Positions 1 through 9,788 of a stretch of DNA of 64,000 nt are shown here, piece after piece. The stretch is from Tetranychus cinnabarinus (lineage: Eukaryota > Arthropoda > Arachnida > Trombidiformes > Tetranychidae), in assembly GCA_022266195.1 (NCBI GenBank), contig WHVY01000006.1:4960001-5024000 (forward strand), in the 5' to 3' direction. Each line of letters begins with the position of its first letter. Within the stretch, counting starts at the first letter, position 1. A program made the position numbers and the translations under genes. Below the pieces are notes generated by a model. It was not told the DNA's origin and ran no database searches. It saw only the letters and a program-made list of their open reading frames with translations.

Positions 1-1088
1 TTGATTGAATCTACTGTTTTGTAGGTGACCTTTTTAATTAGTTTCATTTTCAGTTCCTGAGGTAAAGTAGAGATAATAAGTAAGACAATTGCTTCTTCAT
101 GTACTCCTGGAATTTTCATTTGTACTGCTTTTCTAATTTTTTCGCAATAGATGACTGGATCTAAACCTCTATGAAATTTTGAATTGAAAATAGTTTGCAA
201 AGCTGAAACTAATTCATGATGTCCTATGTGATTTTCTCTTAGTTTGTTACAAATAGATTTAAAGGATAGATTTGGATCACCTAATAGAAGTCGTTTGACT
301 TCTTCGAGTAATTCCTTAGTTAAATTGAGTTTAAGAATTTTGATAGCAACTGTATCACTAAATTCAAGAGTTTCAATTGCTGCTTCTAAACCATCTAACC
401 ATTCGTGTAAATTTTCATTTTCTTTTATCTTTTTGTAAACTTTTAACCAAGAAGTTTGAAAATCACTAGTTTGACCTTGAGATTGAAAATATTGAGGTTG
501 ATTATATTGAGGCTGATTAAATTGTGGTTGAACAATTTGACTTTGATTAAACTGATTTTGGTTATTTTGAAACTCGCTGTTCTGATTATTTGATGCTAAG
601 CTATCGAAAGTAACTGTAGCTGGATAACGAACTGGACTTGAAACTGGATTGTTAGCAGAAGGTTCTTCAAACTCTGTACAATTATCATTTCTATCATTCT
701 CGACTGAGTTTCTATTAATTGTTGAAAAGAAAATTTTAATTTGAGTATCAGTTAATCGACCTTTCAGCTCCTCATAAGTCAACGACTTATTTTCATCTTC
801 AAAGAAACCTAATTCGATTAATGTTCTAATATTCTGTTCTGTCATACCATTTTTTCTCAAAGCTTTCATTTCATCTGGACATTGTAACCAAGTATTATCA
901 AAGGGAGTGGTAGGGTTGGGTTTGGAATGGGTTACATCACCGTAAAAGGTCATCATAGTCATTAAAGCTTCATTAAATCTCCTCGTAAGATAAGGCTGCT
1001 TCGGAATCTTTTCCACACCTAAGTCTTTGATGAAGGCAATTTTATTTGCTTCGACCTTTGCGTATTCGCCAATGGTTGTTTCGGCCAT
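1..1088 (-). CDS. gag-like ORF of LTR retrotransposon (3' end outside window)
   Basis: An uninterrupted minus-strand frame runs from the ATG at 1088 to base 1, about 362 codons, and continues outside. The N-terminal ~165 residues are mixed and polar. Residues ~168-206 form an Asn/Gln-rich low-complexity stretch with repeated FNQ/YNQ/PQ units. The rest is Leu/Lys/Glu-rich and predicted helical, as in retroelement capsid-type domains. I see no zinc knuckle, protease or RT in the visible part. The frame is also open upstream of the ATG to a TAA near 1178 with no other ATG, so 1088 is the first usable start. Position just inside an LTR and primer-binding site supports gag. I do not recognise the family, and the gag call rests on context more than homology. 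Confidence 0.65.
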   Translation of the reverse strand, partial: MAETTIGEYAKVEANKIAFIKDLGVEKIPKQPYLTRRFNEALMTMMTFYGDVTHSKPNPTTPFDNTWLQCPDEMKALRKNGMTEQNIRTLIELGFFEDENKSLTYEELKGRLTDTQIKIFFSTINRNSVENDRNDNCTEFEEPSANNPVSSPVRYPATVTFDSLASNNQNSEFQNNQNQFNQSQIVQPQFNQPQYNQPQYFQSQGQTSDFQTSWLKVYKKIKENENLHEWLDGLEAAIETLEFSDTVAIKILKLNLTKELLEEVKRLLLGDPNLSFKSICNKLRENHIGHHELVSALQTIFNSKFHRGLDPVIYCEKIRKAVQMKIPGVHEEAIVLLIISTLPQELKMKLIKKVTYKTVDSI

Positions 1089-1370
1089 CTTAAAGTCGAT
1101 GACTTTATCGGTGATAGTAAGTTGAGAGAGTTGGTGACACAATTTGTCAATGAGTAAATTGATGATAATGATGAATGGTTAAAAACGCTTGATGAGAAAA
1201 TTATGTCTGGCTGGCTTTTCTTAAAGTTAATTGGAGAGTTTTTATTGTTTGTTGAAATGAGGTTTCAGTTTTTTGAAAGAATTCGGCGAATTCTGTAAGT
1301 TGATCTGGTTGAACAATTCATTCACTTGTCAGAGAGTCACTTTTAATCACTTGACACTAAACAGGAAAAC

Positions 1371-1387
1371 GCAGGGCATCTCCACCA
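1371..1387 (-). other. Primer-binding site candidate
   Basis: On the plus strand this reads GCAGGGCATCTCCACCA, which ends in CCA like a mature tRNA 3' end. The minus strand therefore starts TGGTGGAGATGCCC, two bases inside the LTR end at 1390. I could not assign the tRNA. Confidence 0.55.
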
Positions 1388-1389
1388 TT

Positions 1390-1825
1390 TGTTGGGGTAC
1401 AACAAAGATCTTTATATTTTAAATGTTTCCACTTAGAAGTCGCTCGACTTCTCGATAGCACAAGGTAATAAAGGTCTCAATCTTTAAAGGGTAATGAATT
1501 GTAACTCAAGATATTTACTAATTGAATATAATATTTATTAAAGGAAACTGAGGAATACTAATTGGGTTCACACTACAATAATGGGTAAAGGGGAGAACTT
1601 AGGTTTAACATGTAACAGAGTTGTCAATAGTCTAGCTAAGTCTGAGGAAAAGGAAGAAGGGGAGAGACATTTATAGTCACTAAGAAACAGTTGAAAATGT
1701 GCGTAATTTGAAATTAACAAATAAGCGTAAAGTAAGATAAGAAAGGAGAAAATATGTTGAAGGTAAACTTAATTGGTCAATGAAAGGGGGAGCGAACAGT
1801 CGTACGACTGTTATCCCTAACAACA
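1390..1825 (-). repeat. 5' LTR of the truncated retrotransposon
   Basis: The segment is bounded by TGTTG (1390) and CAACA (ending 1825), inverted 5-bp termini, and lies 2 bases from the primer-binding site. Minus-strand signals include a TATA-like CTATAAAT at 1669-1676 and AATAAA near 1535. A perfect 16-bp palindrome ACAGTCGTACGACTGT lies at 1796-1811 near the U3 start, and a second inverted repeat (AGAAGTCGCTCGACTTCT) near 1435-1452. The outer boundary could be 1822 instead of 1825. The partner LTR is not in the window. Confidence 0.6.
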
Positions 1826-4800
1826 CCAATTGAAACCATTCTCGACTTTTTTCTCTCTTTTTTCGACTCTATTCTCTTTCTCTTTTACTTTCTCGATATG
1901 CTTTTTCTACTTTGCTTTTTATTCTTGTTCGCCATTTTTACCCTTTTCCTTTATTTACTTATATTTGAGCTGTTTATTTCGTTTACTTTGACTGAGTGCA
2001 AAACGTGTTCACCTTTGCTCATCAATGGAGCCAATTTGATCTCTTTACTGCACTTGACTTTTTGACCTCATTTGATAATCTTCTTAATGATAATAATTGA
2101 ACGGAAGAGTGCAAGAAGATGGAAATGAAATTTGATGCTTCAATTTGGTTGAATAACAAGAAAATTCATTTCTAAAAAAACATGTTGTTCAATCAACTTT
2201 TATCAATTCATTTTTCATGTTTGACTTTTTTTTCATTGAAACTTTAGTCGAAATGTTCACTTGATTTCAAGAACTTTCTAACTCAATTAACATAATTCAA
2301 GAAATTTTGATTTGATTTGCAAGAGGAAAAGAAGAAGCTCTTTGTTGAGACTTTTTTTAGGTAAAAGAAGACTGGAAAATGCAAGATCATTTTCTTGTCT
2401 CTCAATATGGAAAATAATGTCAGATTTTATGTGAATAATGCATGGTAAAACAAAAAGTAATGCTGCAAGTAAGGTTGCCTTGGAAGGGTAAAGAATGAGT
2501 TTTAGTGTTGTTAAGGGTCAGATGGATGATATTAAATGTAAAAGGATGATGCTCAAGGGAGGCAAGAAAATAAGTGAAAGAATAACTTGGAAGGTTAAAA
2601 GAAGGGAAAAACTGTGATTCAGTTATATCAACTCTGGAAAGGCTTCAAGGTCTTTGGTCTTCAAGTCTGATGGACCTGAAGAGATTTGAAAGAGACAAGG
2701 TAAAGCCTCAAGGTAAATCAATTCAACATTCAATCTCAGTATGTTTTTGCCTTTTATTTTCTGTTGCGCTTCTGAATTTCATTTTCTTTTGTTGATTCAA
2801 ACCAACTGGACACAATGAATAAAAACGAGTTGACATATTGGCAAATCAATTTGATTACCGTTTTGTAAAGTGATTGCAATTGAAGAGGAAAAACAAAAAT
2901 GATTGAAATGTTTAGAAATGGTCAAGATAAACTAATCAAGTTAACAAGGTTTAAATGAATTGAAAAAGGTGACAGTTTTCGGGGTTAATACGCATTGAAG
3001 TGTAGCGATCGAACTGAAGACTAAAATTTTTTTCAATTTCGTTGTAAATTATCTGTAAAATATTGTTTGAGGGAATTTAAAAAATCAAAACTCGTAAAAA
3101 TGAGATTGAAGAAAATTTTTCTTTTCTTTGGTTTCGTGGACATTATGGATGGTCAAAATGTGTATCCACGAATAGCGGAGCTTTTGAAAAGATGAAATTC
3201 TGTAAGGTAAGTCTCGAAAAATGCTTGAAATTTTGAAAACTCGATAGAGTGACTGAGTGACTGTGACCGTCGGCTGATGATGATTACATAAAATACATCT
3301 CATTGTACGTAAACGAAAGACTGAAGAGTCTTATTTTAGCAGCAGTTAAAAGCACATAATCTGCTGTTGAGAGAAGGCATCGAGAACAGTGTTATCGAGT
3401 TCAATTTAATTGGATTATTTTAACTTGGAAAATACTTGGACAGAAAAAAGAGTGATTATGATTGCAACACCTGAAGGGTCATTTATTGCTGCCTTGTTGT
3501 GTTACCCAAATAAGTATTTTTTAATCACAACTCTCATCTATAGCAACTTAATGCAGCAGACAACTTGTGACGGACATTGAACTAATAAACCAAGTTGGTT
3601 AGAGTTACAATATTAAAGAAGACTGAAAATGTCAACAATCCATTGCCATTTATGAGCCATTACAACTCGACTTGAGTCAATGATGATGATGATTATGATA
3701 AATCTCATTACTTTGTTGGACAATATCATCAAATCATTGTTGAAGGAAATGAGTTTTTCCAAGTTAAAATAATGCATTTAAAGGATTCTTATGACAATTA
3801 TCCTTAATCAATGAGCATAACAGTCAGAGCAAGAAAGTGAGCAAAAACAAAGTCAGTTGAAAGGAGAAGAGACAGAGAAAGAAAGAGAATAAAGAAACAG
3901 AAAAATAACAAGATGACCAAAGAAAACGAAGCATGAAGAAAAAAGATGATGATGATGATGAGGAAAAGTAAAAAGAGTAAGAGAGAGTTAGGTGAAGATT
4001 GGTAAACAACTAGAGAATCTTGCATTTCTGATTGTCTGTCCATCGAGACTGTTGATCAAGATTGACATTTCACTCTTTTCTGGTCACACAAACTGTTCTT
4101 TGAATCAACCAAAGACAAACTTTTACTCCAACGTATTCGTTACAGTCTTTGTAATACTTTGGATATCACTTTTTATCCTCACTCTAATCATCATCATTCT
4201 CATCACCATCATCAACAACAACAAAATGAACGACACTATTATTATGATTATTATTCATTTAGCAAGCAAACCAAGTGAACCATGGGCATGGAACAAGCTT
4301 TTATCATCAAGACAAAGATTATTCTTTTGGAACGTAATAACATTAACATTACCATGCAATAACAAATAAATTATTATCATTATGATAAAAATAATAACAT
4401 TGTGATATTGAGGGAACAAAATGGAAACAATCAGATTGGACTGATAAAGGCTGTGCTGGACAGAAACAGATTAGCCAATTGAACTGATTAAATATGACAC
4501 CAGAAAATGAACATGGAAGAGTGAATTTGGAAAGTTGCAAAGTTTCACCTTTTTTTCGAAGGCTTCGTTCTAGCTTCAAGTTGACCTGTAAGATGAAACT
4601 GCATTCATTTCAATTAAATTGATGAAATTTGATTCGAAAATTCATTTTGAACATTTTTCAACGAATTGATTGATTTTAATTAATTGAATTGAATTTGCTT
4701 GCTTCATCTCTTGAACGGTTTTGCATTCTCATTCATGGTTTATATTTCAACTGTTTATTGTATAATATTTCATTTTACTTTATTGTATTCTGTATTTATT

Positions 4801-5324
4801 CTGGCAGACGAGAATAGAAAGAATATCATGCCAATGAGCAAATAGGAAAGAGTTTTGATGAAAGAAAAAAAACAGAAATCAATATTTTTCCATTTGTAAT
4901 GCTCATTGTTCACCAATTTGCATGAAATTGAACTCTTTTTCCAGGTTATTGAGTTAACCAGTGAAACAGATTTAGAAGCTATTTGTATATTCTAAATGTT
5001 TTTTCCAATTCATTCTAATTGATAAAATCGAGTGACGAGCCTTTATACTCATTTATTGGAAGTTTCCGAAATTTAGTTCGATGCTAATTATAAACACTGA
5101 TTTGGGAAAGAAATAATGAAGACACTCGTCATGAAGGCACTTTAATCTTTACTAAAAGTATGAAATCACGAAAAACTATCAGCGTACACTGTTTTTATTA
5201 CACTTTATGATGATTTTCACTGTTCAGTCATATGAGCGTAATGTTTGATTCAATATCTCATGAACCATGTCTTGTACTGTTTGTTTTTTATCTTTGTTGG
5301 TCATTTATGCTGATAAAATTTGTA
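1826..5324. other. Intergenic, no gene recognised
   Basis: AT-rich sequence with purine-rich and pyrimidine-rich runs (for example near 1850-1900 and 3830-3990) and a short GAT triplet run around 3945-3960. Open frames here are low-complexity (Phe/Leu/Ser or Ile runs), start at non-ATG codons or overlap antisense frames. I see no splice-bounded coding exon. Confidence 0.6.
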
Positions 5325-5580
5325 TAGTATTTAGTCAACAGAGCTCCCAAAATTGAAGAACCATAAATCCAGCGTCTCAAGTAAATGAAAGGTCATTCAG
5401 TTATTTGACCTCGTATTTACTTTTGAATATCTTTTTCTGAAAATTCAAACTTTTTCGCATCGAGTGAGTTGTTCGATAGGTTGATAACTTATTCGAGGTC
5501 AAATAACTGAATGACCTTGAATTTACTTGAGAATCTGGATTAATAATTCAATTTAGGATATTCTGCTGACTGTATATCAT
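5325..5580. mobile_element. MITE (inverted-repeat element), family A
   Basis: Two arms of about 85 bp are inverted copies. The left arm (about 5327-5415) carries TCTCAAGTAAAT and GGTCATTCAGTTATTTGACC. The right arm (about 5495-5580) carries the reverse complements, including GGTCAAATAACTGAATGACC. Between them lies a spacer of about 80 bp. There is no coding capacity. The outer parts (TATTTAGTCAACAGAG) match the arms of the element at 40296-40655. Exact ends and target duplication are unclear. Confidence 0.75.
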
Positions 5581-8500
5581 AGAGTTCCCACCTATAACTG
5601 AAATGTTAATAGCACTGTGAAGGGCTGGAAGAGTTGAACAGGTGAAGGATTTTCTAAAAAAGGTAAAGCTTGAAACTTCAAGTAAATATTAGACTTTGGT
5701 ATCTGAGAGAACATAAACTTATTCACGAAAATTGGAGGCACTTTTCAAATAGTGGCAATTAACGGCCAACTGCTAGGTAAAATCAAATTGCAATTGCTGT
5801 TCAATGTTTTATTCAACTTTGATCCATCATGTTCAATGTATTTATAAGAGTTACTAATCTTGAGACTAAAGAAACTCGTATCGTTAAACATCCTTTTCCT
5901 CGTGTTATGTTTTTGAGAAGAGTACGTGAAGTTTGTCCTAGGAATGATGTTGTTTTTCCTGTTTTTATATTGAACAACCGAAGAATAAATTACTTTAATC
6001 TCGTCAATTATTTTCAACGAAATCTTTCCGATACATTTAGAGCCATATTTAGTCAAATTTTACAGATGTATCGACTTACATTTAAAGATTTATTTCGCAT
6101 ATTCATTTCACTTTTGATTAGAAATTGAAATTGGAAAGAATCGAAATGCAAAAAACTAAAATAGCAAATAATGAAACGAAAATATTCCAATTAAAACAAG
6201 CATAAATTGCTGCTCAAAAGATTATATTTATAATGAACAATTTGCAATTTTAATAAGAAGACAAAACCATTTAACTTGGTTAATTGTTTAGATTAGATTG
6301 CCCAATTTACATGTGATTCACCGTTACTGCTTTCATTATTATTTTAATTGAGTCATTAATTTATTTTAAAAGAAACACAAAAATTCAAAATAAAGGCAAA
6401 GAGTAAAATAAGCGTTTAATGAGAAACAAAAAAAAATGATTAAGTTAAATATCAATGAAAGTGCAATGGAAAGAATACAAAATGAAAAGTTATTAAAAAA
6501 TGGCAAAGAAAAACGTAACGACAATAAGTTTGACTTTGATAATAGTCGAGGTTTTCAAACTTTATCCTGTTTAAACATTATTGTACCATTAAATCATTTA
6601 TAAATTGACATCATTTTCATTAAATTATGGTTTGATAATGTAAACTATGCTAATAATTCTTAGACTGGTTAAAGGGTAAAGTGAAGAAAAACAGTTTTCT
6701 ATGCAAATCATTTCCTTTACTTCTCACAGAAGCTTGTTTACAGACTAACAGTAAATGAATAAAAAGTCGATAAAAAATTGAATAAGTGCAGGACAAACAG
6801 TTGAACTGGTTGAAGACAATATTAATGGACATGGAGAGAGCATAAATTGCCTTGAAATGTAAACAGCAAAATAAAAAATTCAACATTTAAACCTTGAACT
6901 TTTACATCGAGAATGAAAAATCTTTTTCTTCCGTCAAATTTTCAAGTTGCAAGTTAACTCTTTTTCACTGATGAAGAGTCAATGTTTAACTGGGAATCTT
7001 TTTTCACTCTGATAAGGCTCATTATGAGAGAAGAAGGAAAATGAGGATAGAAATTAGGGAAAAGAGAAAAGAGATTTACCAATTTCCATGGGAATTCTGA
7101 AACTAAAGAAATTCTCTGCTAATTAGAAATTAGCTTGCTAAGTTTACCAATAGACTATGAATAGAGAGAGAGAGAGAGAGAGTAAATCAGATTGTTCATT
7201 TTACTTGGCTTGTTGAACAAAATAATGGAAAAATAATTTTGCCATTTTCTTTCAACCCATTTGCACTTTCATTGTCTCTCAATACGCAACTTGCTCAATG
7301 TTGAGATGAACTTTTTTTCACCATCGGTGAAGAAGAAGTTGAAATTGTTGCAGATAAAAGTGTGATCATCTTTATCCACGAATATAAAAAACGAAACTTT
7401 TCTTTTAATCACATTTTAGCTAATGATGAACTCGATCCTTGACTAGTTGCAAATAATTATCTCATCAAAAAGAGTTTATGAATGAAACTCGAAAAGGTTA
7501 TTCTGCAAATAGATAATGAGGAAATGAAATTCATTTTCAATATTGAAATGAATTTATCATTTTCTTCTTTTCTCATTTTGCCCTTTTTTCATTTCTTTTT
7601 CAACTAATATTTTCCAATTTCACTCTTTTCTCTTCTTTCCACAGATCGAGCTCATCAGTTGCAACTGTCACATTCACTTTGTTTCCACTAATCGAGTGCA
7701 AAAAGTCCAAACTGCTAATGTTTTTTGAGCAATCAATTGAGCGAAATGCTCTTTTATTCATAATTTGCAATTTACTTTTGTCGATAAGTAATTGTTGCAA
7801 GACTTAAAGATGTTCAAGATTCCTTAAGAGTTGAAAAGAGTTGAAACAAGTTTGATTATCAAAAGCATATTCTAATGTTTTTCCATCATTCCCATCGTTA
7901 TCATTAAGGTTGAAAATTCATCGAAAAGTATCATTTAGAAAATGGTTAGAATAGAAAAAAACTTTTTATTCCACTTCATCATCGTCATCATTTTCGCCTT
8001 GATCAATCTACTCTTTTTTGTTGCACTTTTTTTCTTCTTCTCCTTTTCGTTTTCATTTCTTTAGATTCCTATGCAATTATCTAGATAACAAGGTTGTGAT
8101 TGATGAGCTCTTGTTGATTGTTGAGTATTGATTTAACCATTTTTACTCTAAAAATGAAACAAAAGGATGACAGAGAGAAGAGTCGAGTTTAGTCTCTTGC
8201 ACTTTTTGGCTGATGTTAAAGGATGAACAGGATAAAGATGGAGATTGAACAGTTATATTTATATGTATGTGTCTACATGTACATTGTAAGGTATAAAAGG
8301 AAAGGTAAGAAAGCTAATTCAGTGTTGATAATGATTCCCTGTGCCTTCAAGTCTACCTCTCACTTGTGTCTCATAACCATTGTTATCATTTCCTTGCTAT
8401 CTTAATGATTATTGTTAGACACTGATTGATCTTTGGCTAAAGCCATTTCAAATTAACTTGGGTAAAATAAAAACAATCAATAGACTTTATTATAACCCAA

Positions 8501-9081
8501 ACTTATTGTAAACCTTTGAATAACCATTGAGACAGACTTACGACATTTAGAAAAGAATTTCGTTTGTTCATTTCTCGAATTTTTTCTTCATTGATTGGAT
8601 ATTGTGCAATTCCAAGGCCAGCAAAATCAATGAAAAATAGTGTTTCAGATAAAGCAACTCACAATGACGAGTACAGTATTGGTGAAAAACTGTCAGTCTG
8701 ATTTTTCAATATTGAAAGTTAAAAGATTACTGATTTTGAAAAAATTGAGCTTACTTTTTATACGTCACCTAAATTCGAGATATTTTAGGCTATTTTGAGA
8801 TTTTTTCGTTGCGTCAAACTTTTGAGCGCTATTCAGGTCCCTATTGCCTCTTTCTCATATAGCACAGTCACATATTTTCCTCGTTACTATTGAGTTCATT
8901 TTTTTAAGCTTTCAACTTGAAAACGGTGCAAGATAATTTTATACTTCTTTGATAAGTAATTCGAATTTGAAATGATATTTTGATTTTTCAAGGTCAAACT
9001 CAAATAATGCGAATTTTGATTAAAAAAGATGATTAGATCTTCTCTAACTATCTACACAAAACTCGATTAACATGCTCGATG
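5581..9081. other. Intergenic, no gene recognised
   Basis: Two long frames lie antisense to each other at 5745-6128 (plus 99 codons, minus 103 codons). Neither has a recognisable domain, so neither is called. An AG dinucleotide repeat is at 7163-7182. Bases ~8690-8850 resemble non-coding transposon flank, but I found no paired terminal repeat. Nothing else is supported. Confidence 0.5.
7163..7182. repeat. (AG)n microsatellite
   Basis: A run of about ten AG units in intergenic DNA. Confidence 0.9.
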
Positions 9082-9303
9082 TTATCCTTCGTTCTTGCCG
9101 TACGAGTGCGAATTTTTGGGATTAGCTAGTGTTCCGTTTTCCTGCCAAATCTTATGTAGGTTAAGGAAGGTTCCCCTGTCAATAGCTGCTCGGAAATTGC
9201 CCCAAATTTGCCGCAGCATTGATTGTGCCTCTTTAGGCTTGTTACCAGAAGCAATTAATGCTTCCAAAATGTCAATCTTTTGTTCTTTTGTGAACTGCGG
9301 CAT
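9082..9303 (-). CDS. Small ORF like the N-terminal HTH of a Tc1/mariner-type transposase
   Basis: An ATG-initiated 73-codon frame. It begins MPQFTKEQKIDILEAL, continues with an Ala/Lys-rich helix, then an Arg-Gly-Thr-Phe turn and IWQENGTLANPK. This layout (M-x-x-F/Y-T-x-E-Q, helix, turn, 'kW-x-E-x-G-T/S-L') resembles the DNA-binding helix-turn-helix that precedes the DDE domain in many arthropod Tc1/mariner-like transposases (DUF4817/HTH type). No DDE catalytic part follows: the 100 bases downstream are non-coding, and I found no paired terminal repeats. It is most likely a decayed transposon fragment. A domesticated small DNA-binding protein is possible but unsupported. Confidence 0.4.
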   Translation of the reverse strand: MPQFTKEQKIDILEALIASGNKPKEAQSMLRQIWGNFRAAIDRGTFLNLHKIWQENGTLANPKNSHSYGKNEG

Positions 9304-9479
9304 AATTAAATGTTTGAAAATAAGAATAAATTAAATCTATACCATATATAAAGTCAAAACATGAAATTTTTGCGTAAAGATTGTTGCCAAACTAAAAGGA
9401 TTATAAAGAAAAATTTTTCACAGCCTGAAAGCCATGATTAGACTACATCCACGAAAAATAGTCAGAACTTTATCGGAAT

Positions 9480-9788
9480 TCAGGTACCTGAGAAATAAGC
9501 GTTTGAACAGGGTAGGGGAAAAAATGCAGAATCCGTATCTTTTACCATTGACTTCGGGGGAAAAATTTTTTGTTTGTTCAGGTTGATTGTTGGTTTATTG
9601 TTAAATAAGAAGGATATGTAAAACCATTTTTCGAGCAAAGAGTTAGGTAAAAAATATGTTGCCTCAACTGTTGAACCAGATTTTATTTTATTTTTCATCA
9701 TTGACAATGGTTTTTCATCAATAATTTCAGTCTTTAAATGTGGATTGGATTTTTTGTATTCTGTGAAAAGAAATTTACGACCAGTCAT
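9480..9788 (-). CDS. Uncharacterised ORF upstream of the HTH fragment
   Basis: An ATG-started 102-codon frame with ordinary amino-acid composition (residues 1-70 rich in Lys/Asn/Ser, with the aromatic segment EKWFYISFLF). It lies about 175 bases upstream, on the same strand, of the transposase-like frame at 9082-9303. A CAG|GTACCT splice-donor-like site sits 6 bases before the stop, so it could be an upstream exon of the same mobile gene. I recognise no domain. It may be a chance open frame. Confidence 0.2.
   Translation of the reverse strand: MTGRKFLFTEYKKSNPHLKTEIIDEKPLSMMKNKIKSGSTVEATYFLPNSLLEKWFYISFLFNNKPTINLNKQKIFPPKSMVKDTDSAFFPLPCSNAYFSGT

Larger units (their letters stand above)
1..1825 (-). 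mobile_element. LTR retrotransposon, 5' portion, cut by left window edge
   Basis: Read on the minus strand, the order is a 436-bp LTR-like segment (1825 to 1390), a 2-base spacer, a primer-binding-site candidate starting TGG (1387 to 1371), an untranslated leader of about 280 bases, then an open gag-like frame from the ATG at 1088 to the window edge. This is the canonical 5' half of an LTR retrotransposon. The second LTR, pol and the target duplication lie outside the window, so completeness and class (gypsy, Bel/Pao or copia) cannot be settled. LTR ends of the form TGTTG...CAACA occur in several classes. Confidence 0.75.

Noticed and set aside
3804..4369. Overlapping ~80-125-codon frames on both strands
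   Set aside because: Products are Phe/Leu/Ser or Ile-rich from purine/pyrimidine runs, and the longest starts at GTG.
8690..8850. Terminal repeat of a second transposon (starts near ACAGTATTGGTG)
   Set aside because: Looked like a transposon end, but no inverted partner was found within several kilobases.
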